Of a stretch of 64,000 nt of DNA, positions 36,578-45,583 are shown piece by piece; the stretch's first letter is position 1, and every line of letters begins with the position of its first letter. The translations under genes were made by a program, and so were the position numbers. The notes beneath the pieces were generated by a model, which searched no databases, was not told the DNA's origin, and was given only the letters and a program-made list of their open reading frames with translations. The stretch comes from Isoalcanivorax pacificus W11-5 (GTDB lineage: Bacteria; Pseudomonadota; Gammaproteobacteria; Pseudomonadales; Alcanivoracaceae): NCBI RefSeq assembly GCF_000299335.2, contig NZ_CP004387.1, forward strand, positions 434,001 through 498,000, written 5' to 3'.

Positions 36578-38380
36578 GTGACAGCCAATGTTCGCAGCCC
36601 GCAGGCCCTGGCCGGCCTGGAAATCGATGTGCGCTGGGTCATGCGCGAACTGCTCGAGGCCGGGCATGTCACCCAGGGCGACTACAACGTCATCTCCACC
36701 ACCCCGCGCGAAAAGAAAGAACTCAACTGGCACCCGCTGCAGATCGTTGCCAAGTACCGGCTGGAGGACCAGCAGCAAAAAGGGCGGGTGCTGGACATCG
36801 ACTGGCTGAGCCACTGGCTGGCGGATCGGGCCGGTTTGCCGGTGTTCCACATCGACCCGCTGAAGGCGAAAGTGGACCCGATCACCGCGCTGATGTCCTA
36901 CGCCTTTGCCGAGCGGCACGGCATCCTCGCCGTGGAAGTGGGCCGCGATCGCGTCACCGTGGCCTGCGACCAGCCGTTCCAGCGGGCCTGGGAAGAGCAT
37001 CTGGCCCAGGTGCTGCGCGAGCGTGAACTGGAAGTGGTGTTCGCCAACCCCGAACAACTGCGCCGCTACCGCATCGAGTTCTACAACCTGTCCCGCTCGA
37101 TTGCCGGCGCCCGCGACGTCAGCGGCCAGAACCTGGGCACGGTGACCAACTTCGAGCAGCTGCTGGAACTGGGGCAGGGCGGCACGCCGGACGCCGACGA
37201 CCAGCACATCGTCAATATCGTCGACTGGATACTGCAATACGCCTTCGCCCAGCGCGCCAGCGACATTCACCTGGAGCCGCGCCGCGATACCGGGCGCATG
37301 CGCTTCCGCATCGATGGCGTGCTGCATGACGTGTACGAATTGCCGGCGGCGATCATGGCCGCCGTCACCAGCCGCTTGAAGATCCTCACCCGCCTGAACG
37401 TGGCCGAGAAGCGCAAGCCGCAGGACGGCCGCCTGAAGACCAAGACGCCGGACGGCGCCGAAGTGGAACTGCGTATTTCCACCCTGCCCACCGCCTTCGG
37501 CGAAAAGATGGTGATGCGGATCTTCGACCCGGACGTGCTGGTGCGCAGCTTCGACCAGCTCGGGTTCTCGAAAGAGGACTACGAGATCTGGCAGCGCATG
37601 ACCGGCAACAACAACGGCATCGTGTTTGTCACCGGCCCCACCGGCTCGGGCAAGACCACCACCCTGTATTCCACCCTCAAGCAACTGTCCACGCCGGAGG
37701 TGAACGTCTGCACCATCGAGGACCCGATCGAGATGGTGGAGCCGAGTTTCAACCAGATGCAGGTGCAGGCCAATATCGATGTCGGCTTCGCCCAGGGCGT
37801 GAAGGCGCTGCTGCGGCAGGACCCGGACATCATCATGATTGGCGAGATCCGCGACCTGCCCACCGCCGACATGGCGATCCAGGCGGCGCTGACCGGCCAT
37901 CTGGTGCTCTCCACGCTGCACACCAACGATGCGCCCAGCTCCGTGACCCGCCTGATCGACCTGGGTGTGCCGCCGTATCTGGTCACCGCCACCGTCAACG
38001 GCGTCATGGCGCAGCGGCTGGTGCGCACCCTGTGCCCGCACTGCAAAGAGGCCATGCCGGTGGAACCGGCCGCCTGGGAAGAGCTGTGCCGGCCGTTCAA
38101 GCTGAAGATGCCGGCGCAGGTGTACCGCCCGGTGGGCTGCCTGGAATGCCGTGGCACCGGCTACCTGGGCCGCATGGGCGTGTACGAGACGATGCCGCTG
38201 ACCAGCAGCCTCAAGGGCGTGATCAGCCGTGGCGGCGACCTGGAAACCATCACCCGCGAAGCGCTCAAGAGCGGCATGAAGCCCCTGCGCATCAGCGGCG
38301 CCCGCAAAGTCGCCCTGGGCCTCACCACCGTCGAGGAAGTCCTGCGCGTCACGCCCATGCAGGATGTCCTGCTCGGCTGA
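36578..38380 (+). CDS. GspE/PilB-type secretion ATPase (orphan)
   Basis: A 600-residue hexameric motor ATPase. The N-terminal part is a GspE-II-like domain (FHIDPLKAKVDPITALMSYAFAERHGILAVEVG); the motor has SDIHLEPRRDTGRMRFRIDGVL, Walker A GPTGSGKTTT, the Asp and His boxes, Walker B DIIMIGEIRD, and a C-terminal four-cysteine zinc site (CPHC ... CLEC). Start set at GTG 36578 with a strong GGAGGAG nine bases upstream; an ATG at 36509 is possible. No pseudopilin, secretin or platform gene is near, so its machine is elsewhere or unknown. An equivalent lone gene occurs beside pit/DUF47 in Pseudomonas. Confidence 0.9.
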   Translation: MTANVRSPQALAGLEIDVRWVMRELLEAGHVTQGDYNVISTTPREKKELNWHPLQIVAKYRLEDQQQKGRVLDIDWLSHWLADRAGLPVFHIDPLKAKVDPITALMSYAFAERHGILAVEVGRDRVTVACDQPFQRAWEEHLAQVLRERELEVVFANPEQLRRYRIEFYNLSRSIAGARDVSGQNLGTVTNFEQLLELGQGGTPDADDQHIVNIVDWILQYAFAQRASDIHLEPRRDTGRMRFRIDGVLHDVYELPAAIMAAVTSRLKILTRLNVAEKRKPQDGRLKTKTPDGAEVELRISTLPTAFGEKMVMRIFDPDVLVRSFDQLGFSKEDYEIWQRMTGNNNGIVFVTGPTGSGKTTTLYSTLKQLSTPEVNVCTIEDPIEMVEPSFNQMQVQANIDVGFAQGVKALLRQDPDIIMIGEIRDLPTADMAIQAALTGHLVLSTLHTNDAPSSVTRLIDLGVPPYLVTATVNGVMAQRLVRTLCPHCKEAMPVEPAAWEELCRPFKLKMPAQVYRPVGCLECRGTGYLGRMGVYETMPLTSSLKGVISRGGDLETITREALKSGMKPLRISGARKVALGLTTVEEVLRVTPMQDVLLG

Positions 38381-38452
38381 TCCCGCTCGCAGCGCGTAGC
38401 CCGAGGCACGCCCTCTGGCATTCCGCGCCGCACCCGCAGACAATAGCGCCGC

Positions 38453-41350
38453 ATGACAATCCCCGATTTCACATCCCTGCCAGAGACCCTGGCCGACGCC
38501 CTGCGCCGGCACTGGACGCGTTTTGTCGAAGCCGGCGGCGAGTTGCCGCCGTCGCTGGCCGCCACGCTGCCGAAGGTCTGGGCCGGCTCGGACTATGTGG
38601 CCGAGCGCATGATCCGCACCCCCATGCTGGCGGAATGGCTGGTGCATTCGGGCAACCTGGCGCAGCGGCTGGACGCCAGCAGCCTGCGCGAGGAAGTGGC
38701 TGCCGCATTGCGTGACGCCGCCGATGACGCGGCGCTGTTCGCCGCCCTGCGGCAGCTGCGCCACCGGCACATGGTGCGCATCATCTGGCGCGACCTCAGC
38801 GGGCTGGGGGATTACCACAGCACCGTGGCCGACCTGTCGTTGCTGGCGGACACGCTGATCAATGCCGCGCTGGAAAAACTCTACGTCGCGCTGTGCGAAC
38901 GCGAAGGGACGCCGTTGAGCCCCGGCGGCACGCCGGTGCGCATGGTGGTGTTCGCCATGGGCAAGCTGGGTGCGCGCGAACTGAACCTGTCCTCGGATAT
39001 CGACCTGATCTTTGCCTACGAACATGAAGGCGAAATTGAAGGCCATCGTCGTGAGATGTCCTACCACCAGTTTTTCGTGCGGCTCGGCCAGCAGCTGATC
39101 AAGGCGCTGGACCAGAATACCGCCGACGGCTTTGTGTTCCGCGTCGACATGCGGCTGCGCCCCTGGGGCGGCGCCGGTGCGCTGGCGGTGGGCTTCGATG
39201 CCATGGAAGGGTATTACGAGGAGCAGGGCCGCGAATGGGAGCGGTACGCGCTGATCAAGATCCGCCCGGTGGCGGGTGACCTTGCCGCCGGTGAGCGTAT
39301 GGTCAAGCGCCTGAAGCCGTTCGTGTACCGCCGTTACATCGATTACGGCGCGTTCGAATCACTGCGCGAAATGAAGGCGCTGATCGAGCGCGAAGTGCGC
39401 CGCAAGGGTATCCAGGCCGATGTGAAACTTGGCCCCGGCGGTATCCGTGAAGTGGAATTTATCGTGCAGGCGTTCCAGCTGATTCGCGGCGGCCAGTTGC
39501 CGGCGCTGCGTGTCTCGAATCTGCTGCGCGTGCTGCCGCAACTGGTGGAGCAGGAGCTGCTGCCGGATGATGTGGCGGAAGAGTTGCGCGAGGCGTATCT
39601 GTTCCTGCGCAATATGGAGCACCGCCTGCAGGCCGTGGCCGATCGGCAGACCCAGCGGCTGCCGGAAAGCGACGATGACTGGCTGCGGCTGGCGCTGGCG
39701 ATGGGGTACCGGGATCGTCGCAGTTGCGAACGGGCGTTGTCCCGGCATCGTGACCGGGTGCGTTTCCATTTCAGCCAGGTGATCGCCGACCCGGAAACGG
39801 ACCATCAGGAGGTCGAAGGCGCCGACCGCGAGCTGCTGGATGTCTGGCTCGGCCTGGTGGACGAGGAAACCGCTGCCGGCCTGCTGGGCGGGCTGGGCAT
39901 TGACGAGCCGGCACCGATTCTGGCGCAGCTTGATGCCTTCCGTGAAAGCCGTGCCGTCGCCAACATGCAGCGCATCGCCCGCGAGCGCCTCGACCGGCTG
40001 ATGCCGCGCCTGCTGGAAAACCTCGGCTATCAACAGGGCGGCCCGATTACCACCCAGCGCGTGCTGGCATTTCTGGAAGCCGTGCTGCGCCGCTCCGCAT
40101 ACATCGCCTTGCTGGTGGAAAACCCGCACGCGCTGACGCAACTGGTGAAGCTGTCCGGGGCCAGCCCGTGGATCGCCGAGCAGCTGACCCGCCACCCGGT
40201 GCTGCTGGACGAACTGCTCGACGCCCGCACCCTGTATTCGCCGCCCCAGCGCAGCGAACTGGACGACGAGCTGCGCCAGCAACTGCTGCGCGTGGCGGAA
40301 GACGATCTCGAACAGCAGATGGAAGTGCTGCGGCATTTCAAGCAGGCGCACCTGTTGCGCGTGGCCGCCTCGGAAGTGACCGAGGTGCTGCCGCTGATGC
40401 GCGTCAGTGACTACCTGACCTGGCTGGCCGAGGCGATCCTGCACCAGGTAGTGCAACTGGCCTGGACGCCACTGGTGGAACGGCATGGGCGCCCGCACCG
40501 GGATGACGGCCAGCCGTGCACACCGGATTTCATCATCGTCGGTTACGGCAAGCTTGGCGGCATCGAGCTGGGCTACAACTCCGATCTGGATCTGGTGTTC
40601 CTGCATGACGCGGCCGCCGACGGCATGACCGACGGCGACAAGCCGGTCAGCAACGAACAGTTCTTCGCCCGCCTGGGCCAGCGCATCATCCATATCCTTA
40701 CCACGCGCACCATGAGCGGCCAGCTGTACGAGGTGGACGCGCGGCTGCGGCCGTCCGGGGCCGCCGGCCTGCTGGTCAGCTCCATGGTGGCGTTCGAGAA
40801 ATACCAGCGCGAAAAGGCCTGGACCTGGGAGCATCAGGCGCTGGTGCGTGCCCGGGTGGTGGCCGGTTGCCAGCGGGCCGGGCAGCGCTTCGCCGCCATT
40901 CGCCACGATATCCTCTGCCGGGGCCGTAATGAGGCCGCCTTGCGCACGGATGTGCTGGCCATGCGCGAGCGCATGGTCGAGCACCTCGGCAGCAGCGCCA
41001 AGAGCGGCCAGTTCAGTCTCAAGCAGGACCCGGGTGGTATCGTTGATATCGAATTTATGGTGCAATACGGGGTCCTGAGATGGGCTTCACAGCATGGCGA
41101 ACTGACCCGGTTCACCGATAATGTGCGGCTACTGGAAACACTGGCAGTACTGGAACTGATGCCGGCCCAAGATGCCGGCCTTCTGCGGGAGGCGTATCTC
41201 GCCTACCGTTCCGCGGCTCATCGATTGGCACTTCGCAACGAGAAATCGGAAGTGGACGCCGCCGGCTACGCCGAGCTGCGCGAAGGCGTGCGGGCTATCT
41301 GGAGCAAGTGGTTTCAGGGTGCTGCACAGGGTGGTGCACAAACAGAGTGA
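38453..41350 (+). CDS. glnE: Bifunctional glutamine synthetase adenylyltransferase/deadenylase
   Basis: A 965-residue enzyme that removes AMP from and adds AMP to glutamine synthetase in response to nitrogen status via PII. It holds two nucleotidyltransferase halves: the N-terminal deadenylylating one with FAMGKLGARELNLSSDIDLIFAYE (about residue 165) and the C-terminal adenylylating one with VGYGKLGGIELGYNSDLDLVFLHD (about 695), each followed by the helical domains, for example LRPWGGAGALAVGF and LRPSGAAGLLV. Length is standard (E. coli 946). Followed 60 bases later by ilvE, the same order as in Pseudomonas. Confidence 0.96.
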   Translation: MTIPDFTSLPETLADALRRHWTRFVEAGGELPPSLAATLPKVWAGSDYVAERMIRTPMLAEWLVHSGNLAQRLDASSLREEVAAALRDAADDAALFAALRQLRHRHMVRIIWRDLSGLGDYHSTVADLSLLADTLINAALEKLYVALCEREGTPLSPGGTPVRMVVFAMGKLGARELNLSSDIDLIFAYEHEGEIEGHRREMSYHQFFVRLGQQLIKALDQNTADGFVFRVDMRLRPWGGAGALAVGFDAMEGYYEEQGREWERYALIKIRPVAGDLAAGERMVKRLKPFVYRRYIDYGAFESLREMKALIEREVRRKGIQADVKLGPGGIREVEFIVQAFQLIRGGQLPALRVSNLLRVLPQLVEQELLPDDVAEELREAYLFLRNMEHRLQAVADRQTQRLPESDDDWLRLALAMGYRDRRSCERALSRHRDRVRFHFSQVIADPETDHQEVEGADRELLDVWLGLVDEETAAGLLGGLGIDEPAPILAQLDAFRESRAVANMQRIARERLDRLMPRLLENLGYQQGGPITTQRVLAFLEAVLRRSAYIALLVENPHALTQLVKLSGASPWIAEQLTRHPVLLDELLDARTLYSPPQRSELDDELRQQLLRVAEDDLEQQMEVLRHFKQAHLLRVAASEVTEVLPLMRVSDYLTWLAEAILHQVVQLAWTPLVERHGRPHRDDGQPCTPDFIIVGYGKLGGIELGYNSDLDLVFLHDAAADGMTDGDKPVSNEQFFARLGQRIIHILTTRTMSGQLYEVDARLRPSGAAGLLVSSMVAFEKYQREKAWTWEHQALVRARVVAGCQRAGQRFAAIRHDILCRGRNEAALRTDVLAMRERMVEHLGSSAKSGQFSLKQDPGGIVDIEFMVQYGVLRWASQHGELTRFTDNVRLLETLAVLELMPAQDAGLLREAYLAYRSAAHRLALRNEKSEVDAAGYAELREGVRAIWSKWFQGAAQGGAQTE

Positions 41351-41410
41351 CCGGCTCCCTTGCCGGGCGACGGTTCTGGGTCTCAATTTTTCCTTGGGAG
41401 AACAAACGCC

Positions 41411-42334
41411 ATGTCGATGGCTGATCGTGATGGTTTTATCTGGCTGGACGGTGAAATGGTGCCCTGGCGCGAAGCCAGGGTACATGTGCTGACACACACC
41501 CTGCACTATGGCATGGGCGTGTTCGAGGGCGTGCGCGCCTACGAAACGGCAGACGGCCCGGCCATTTTCCGGTTGCAGGAACACACCGATCGTCTGTTCC
41601 GCAGCGCGCATATCATGCAGATGAAAATCCCGTTCACCAAAGAGCAGGTGAACCAGGCCCAGGTTGATGTGGTGCGGGAGAACAAGCTGCCGCACGCCTA
41701 CCTGCGCCCGATGGCGTTCTACGGCAGCGAAGGCATGGGCCTGCGCGCCTCGAACCTGCAGGTGCATCTGGTCGTGGCGGCCTGGGAATGGCCGGCCTAC
41801 ATGTCGCCGGAAGCACTGGAGCTGGGCATCAAGGTGCGCACCAGCTCCTATACGCGCCACCACGTCAATATCGCCATGTGCAAGGCGAAGGCGAACGGCA
41901 ATTACATCAACTCGATGCTGTCGCTGAGCGAAGCCCTGTCCGGCGGTGCCGACGAAGCGCTGCTGCTGGACCCGGAAGGCTATGTGGCCGAGGGCAGCGG
42001 CGAGAACATCTTCATTGTTCGCGACGGTGTGATCTATACCCCGGACCTGACCTCCTGCCTGGACGGCATCACCCGCAAGACGCTGTTCACGCTGGCGGCT
42101 GACCAGGGCTATGAAGTCCGTGAAAAACGCATCACCCGCGACGAGGTGTACATCGCCGACGAGGCCTTCTTCACCGGCACCGCCGCCGAGATCACCCCGA
42201 TCCGTGAACTGGATGGCCGTATCATCGGCGAAGGTCGTCGTGGCCCGGTGACCGAGAAGCTGCAGGCGATCTATTTCGATCTGGTACGCGGCAAGGTGCC
42301 GCAGTACGCCGAGTGGCTGACACTGGCCAAATGA
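41411..42334 (+). CDS. ilvE: Branched-chain amino-acid aminotransferase
   Basis: A 307-residue fold-type IV PLP enzyme performing the last transamination for valine, leucine and isoleucine. Conserved: DGFIWLDGEMVPWREARVHVLTHTLHYGMGVFEG, the PLP lysine in CKAKANGNYINSMLS, EALLLDPEGYVAEGSGENIF, and TGTAAEITPIRELDGR. ATG 41411 has GGAG about ten bases upstream. It is the first gene after glnE and precedes the LPS core operon; a strong hairpin separates it from waaF. Confidence 0.96.
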   Translation: MSMADRDGFIWLDGEMVPWREARVHVLTHTLHYGMGVFEGVRAYETADGPAIFRLQEHTDRLFRSAHIMQMKIPFTKEQVNQAQVDVVRENKLPHAYLRPMAFYGSEGMGLRASNLQVHLVVAAWEWPAYMSPEALELGIKVRTSSYTRHHVNIAMCKAKANGNYINSMLSLSEALSGGADEALLLDPEGYVAEGSGENIFIVRDGVIYTPDLTSCLDGITRKTLFTLAADQGYEVREKRITRDEVYIADEAFFTGTAAEITPIRELDGRIIGEGRRGPVTEKLQAIYFDLVRGKVPQYAEWLTLAK

Positions 42335-42339
42335 TGCTC

Positions 42340-42373
42340 CCGCTCCCCGGCGCCTGCTGACGCCGGGGAGCGG
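42340..42373. terminator. GC hairpin between ilvE and waaF
   Basis: A perfect 13-bp stem (CCGCTCCCCGGCG with CGCCGGGGAGCGG, 8-base loop) starting six bases after the ilvE stop and ending 16 bases before the waaF ATG. No T tract follows, so it may attenuate or protect RNA without fully ending transcription. Confidence 0.5.
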
Positions 42374-42389
42374 CCCGACGGAGCACCCG

Positions 42390-43427
42390 ATGTCAGAAGC
42401 CCCCCGCCGCATCCTCGTTATCGGCCCGTCCTGGGTTGGTGACATGGTGATGGCGCAGACCCTGTTCTCCGCGCTGCGTGCGCAGCATCCCGATTGCCTG
42501 ATCGACGTGCTCGCGCCGGACTGGTGCCGGGCGCTGCTGGCGCGCATGCCGGAAGTGCGTCAGGCACTGAGCCTGCCCTTCGGGCACGGCGACCTGCGCC
42601 TGCGTGAGCGGCGCGAACTCGGGCGCGGCCTGGCCGGCGAATACGACCAGGCCATCGTGCTGCCGAACTCCTTCAAGTCCGCCCTGTTGCCGTTCTGGGC
42701 GCGCATCCCGGTGCGCACCGGCTGGCGCGGTGAGATGCGCTACGGCCTGCTCAATGATGTGCGCACCCTGGACAAGCAGCGTTACCCGCTGATGGTGCAG
42801 CGCTTTGTCGCGCTGGCGCATCCGGCCGGGGCGCCGGTGCCGGCGCTGGCGGATATCGCACCGCCGCACCTGCGGGTGGATACCAGCAACGCGGACCGCA
42901 CCCTGCAGAACATGGGGCTGAACCAGGCGCTGCCGATTCTTGCGCTGTGTCCGGGGGCCGAGTTCGGCCCGTCCAAGCGCTGGCCGGAGCAGTATTACGC
43001 CGAGGTGGCGCGCCACCAGCTCGAACAGGGCTGGCAGGTGTGGATTTTCGGTTCGCCGAAAGACCGCGAAGTGGCCGAGCTGATCCGTGACGCCATCCCG
43101 GAAAAACTTCGCTGGCGCCTGCATCTACTGGCGGGCGAAACCGCGCTGCCGGAAGCGGTGGACCTGCTGGCGCTGGCCAACGCCGTGATCAGCAACGACT
43201 CGGGGCTGATGCACATCGCCGCCGCGTTGCACCGGCCGCTGGTGGCGGTGTACGGCTCCACCTCGCCGGATTTCACCCCGCCACTGCACGGCCAGGTGGA
43301 AACGGTGCGGCTGGGGCTGGACTGCAGTCCCTGTTTCAAACGCGAGTGCCCGCTGGGGCACCTCAACTGCCTGCGCCAGCTCGGCCCGGATCAGGTGATC
43401 GCGGCGCTGGGCCGTGTGCGGGCATAA
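42390..43427 (+). CDS. waaF: ADP-heptose:LPS heptosyltransferase II
   Basis: A 345-residue GT9 family enzyme adding the second L-glycero-D-manno-heptose to the LPS inner core. Signatures: ILVIGPSWVGDMVMAQTLFSAL at the start, VLPNSFKSALLPFWARIPVRTGWRGEMRYGLLND, CPGAEFGPSKRWPEQYYAEVA, and NDSGLMHIAAALHRPLVAVYGSTSPDFTPPL, followed by two paired-cysteine positions (CSPCFKRECPLGH). First gene of a nine-base-spaced or overlapping series continuing with waaC. Confidence 0.95.
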   Translation: MSEAPRRILVIGPSWVGDMVMAQTLFSALRAQHPDCLIDVLAPDWCRALLARMPEVRQALSLPFGHGDLRLRERRELGRGLAGEYDQAIVLPNSFKSALLPFWARIPVRTGWRGEMRYGLLNDVRTLDKQRYPLMVQRFVALAHPAGAPVPALADIAPPHLRVDTSNADRTLQNMGLNQALPILALCPGAEFGPSKRWPEQYYAEVARHQLEQGWQVWIFGSPKDREVAELIRDAIPEKLRWRLHLLAGETALPEAVDLLALANAVISNDSGLMHIAAALHRPLVAVYGSTSPDFTPPLHGQVETVRLGLDCSPCFKRECPLGHLNCLRQLGPDQVIAALGRVRA

Positions 43428-43436
43428 GGCGACGCC

Positions 43437-44477
43437 ATGACGCGCGTGCTGCTGATCAAGACCTCGTCCATGGGCGACGTCATCCACACTCTGCCGGCAC
43501 TGACCGACGCGGCACGCGCGCTGCCGGGTATCCGCTTTGACTGGGTGGTGGAAGAAGCCTTCGCCGATATTGCCGCGCGGCACCCCGCCGTGGACAAGGT
43601 CATCCCCTGCGCCCTGCGCCGCTGGCGCAAGCATCCCTGGCGTGCCCGCCGCACGGGGGAATGGCGCGCGTTCCGCGAACAGGTGAGCGCACCCGGCTAT
43701 GACGCGGTGATCGATGCGCAGGGGCTGGTGAAAAGCGCCTTCGTAACCCGGCTTGCGCAGCCACCGCGCTTTGGCCTGGACCGGAATTCTGCCCGTGAGG
43801 GCCTCTCTGCGCGGGTGCTGGACCACCCGTTGCCTGTGGCGCGCGGGCAGCACGCCATTGCCCGTGTGCGCGAACTGTTTGCCAGGGCGCTTGGCTATGA
43901 CCTGCCGACGAGCGCGCCGGATTACGGCCTGCCACGTCCGGCTGCACCGTGCCCGCTGACACAGCCGGCGGAGATCGTGTTCTGCCACGGCACCACCTGG
44001 CCGACCAAACACTATCCGGAAGATTTCTGGCGCCTGCTGGCCGAGCGTGCCTGCCGTGCCGGGCATCAGGTGCATTTGCCCTGGGGCAACGATGTCGAGC
44101 GCGAACGTGCCGAACGCATTGCTGAGGGTCTGGCCGGTTGCGAGGTGCTGCCGGCCATGTCGCTGTCCGCGCTGACCGATGCCTTTCTGCGCTGGGATGC
44201 CTTTGTCGCCGTGGACACGGGCCTGGCGCATCTGGCGGCCGCTGCCGGCATGACCGGGGTGGGGCTGTATGGCCCGACCGATCCCGCCCTGACCGGCGTG
44301 CTCGGCCTGCGGGCCCGCTCACTGTCCGCACGGTTTCCCTGCGCGCCCTGTGTGCAGGAGCGCTGCACCTATCGCGGCGAGCTGGGCCAGGACGTGACGC
44401 CGCCCTGTTTCAGCAGCCTGCCGCCGGAAACCGTCTGGCTGGCATTGCTGGATGCCAGCGTGGAGGCCGCAGGATGA
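43437..44477 (+). CDS. waaC: ADP-heptose:LPS heptosyltransferase I
   Basis: A 346-residue GT9 enzyme adding the first heptose to Kdo2-lipid A. MTRVLLIKTSSMGDVIHTLPALTDA, FDWVVEEAFADIAARHPAVD, IDAQGLVKSA, CHGTTWPTKHYPEDFWRLL and FVAVDTGLAHLAAAAGMTGVGLYGPTDP are as in RfaC. The gene follows waaF by nine bases and overlaps waaG by four (ATGA), so the inner-core genes are translated as a unit. Confidence 0.95.
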   Translation: MTRVLLIKTSSMGDVIHTLPALTDAARALPGIRFDWVVEEAFADIAARHPAVDKVIPCALRRWRKHPWRARRTGEWRAFREQVSAPGYDAVIDAQGLVKSAFVTRLAQPPRFGLDRNSAREGLSARVLDHPLPVARGQHAIARVRELFARALGYDLPTSAPDYGLPRPAAPCPLTQPAEIVFCHGTTWPTKHYPEDFWRLLAERACRAGHQVHLPWGNDVERERAERIAEGLAGCEVLPAMSLSALTDAFLRWDAFVAVDTGLAHLAAAAGMTGVGLYGPTDPALTGVLGLRARSLSARFPCAPCVQERCTYRGELGQDVTPPCFSSLPPETVWLALLDASVEAAG

Positions 44478-45583
44478 AGTTCGCGTTCTGTCTCTATCAC
44501 TACTTCCCCTACGGCGGCCTGCAGCGTGATTGCCTGCGCATCGCCCGGGCGGCACTGGCGCGCGGGCACCAGGTGACCTGTTATGTCACTGACTGGGACG
44601 GTGACACCCTGCCGGGCCTGGTGGTGCGCCAGCTGCCTGTCAAAGGCGCTGGCAACCACGCCCGCATGGCCAGCTTCGCGCGGGCGCTCACCGACGCCCT
44701 GGCGCATGAGCCGGCCGATGTCGTGCTCGGCTTCAACCGGCTGCCGGGGCTGGATGTCTACTTCGCCGCAGACAGTTGCTTTGCCGAGCATCTGGCCGGC
44801 AAGCCCGCGCTGGTTCGCTGGCTGCCGCGCTATCGCACCTTTCTGTCGCTGGAGCAGCAGGTGGTGCGGGACGCCTTCTTCCTGTTCCTCAACGATCACC
44901 AGCGCCAGCAATACCAGCAGCACTATGACTTGCCGGCGGAGCGCTTCACCGTGCTGCCACCGGGCATTGAACCGGACCGCCGCCGCCCCGATAACGCTGA
45001 CCGGATACGGGCGCTGACCCGCGCCGCGCTGGGCCTGCGCGATGACGAACAAGGCGTGCTGTTTCTGGGCTCCGGTTTCCGCGTCAAGGGCCTGGACCGG
45101 GCACTCGCGGCGCTGGCCAGCCTGCCGGACGACACTTTGGCGCGAACCCGGCTTCTGATCGTGGGCAACGATGATCCCGCACCGTACCTGGCAGCATTGC
45201 CGGCCGCCGATCGCGAGCGTATCCGTGGTCGCGTGCGTGCCGAAGGCGCCCGCGACGATGTGTCCGCGTTGCTGCAGGCCGCAGACCTGCTGCTGCACCC
45301 TGCGTACCGGGAGTCCGCCGGCATGGTGCTGCTGGAAGCCACGGTGGCCGGCCTGCCGGTATTGACCACCGACACCTGCGGCTATGCCCGCTACGTGCTG
45401 GAGGCGGGCGCGGGCGAAGTGATCGCCTCGCCGTTCGAACAGTCCGCGCTGAACGCGGCGTTCGCGCGCATGCTCGCCACCGTGCCGGGGAGCTGGTCGG
45501 CGGCGGGTGTACGCTACGGCCGGGAGCAGGATCTGTATCGCCTGCCGGACACCGTGGTCGACCTGCTGGAGGAACGGAGCTGA
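44474..45583 (+). CDS. waaG: LPS core glycosyltransferase WaaG (GT4)
   Basis: A 369-residue GT4 enzyme that adds the first outer-core hexose to heptose II. Starts MKFAFCLYHYFPYGGLQRDCLRIA; also VVLGFNRLPGLDVYFAADSCFAEHL, LPPGIEPDRR, LFLGSGFRVKGLDRALAAL and the donor-binding LLHPAYRESAGMVLLEATVAGLPVLTTDTCGYA. The ATG at 44474 overlaps the waaC stop and is the only start giving the family N terminus. Its TGA overlaps the waaP ATG by one base. Confidence 0.94.
   Translation: MKFAFCLYHYFPYGGLQRDCLRIARAALARGHQVTCYVTDWDGDTLPGLVVRQLPVKGAGNHARMASFARALTDALAHEPADVVLGFNRLPGLDVYFAADSCFAEHLAGKPALVRWLPRYRTFLSLEQQVVRDAFFLFLNDHQRQQYQQHYDLPAERFTVLPPGIEPDRRRPDNADRIRALTRAALGLRDDEQGVLFLGSGFRVKGLDRALAALASLPDDTLARTRLLIVGNDDPAPYLAALPAADRERIRGRVRAEGARDDVSALLQAADLLLHPAYRESAGMVLLEATVAGLPVLTTDTCGYARYVLEAGAGEVIASPFEQSALNAAFARMLATVPGSWSAAGVRYGREQDLYRLPDTVVDLLEERS

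Noticed and set aside
36557-39067. 836-codon open frame on the minus strand across the secretion ATPase and glnE
   Set aside because: It spans two well-supported genes and their intergenic gap in antisense; no domain or ribosome site is visible.
39359-41065. 568-codon open frame opposite glnE
   Set aside because: Antisense to conserved catalytic segments of glnE; His/Gln-rich composition is typical of antisense GC-rich frames.
41129-42547. 472-codon minus-strand frame across ilvE and waaF
   Set aside because: Crosses two genes and an intergenic hairpin; no family match.
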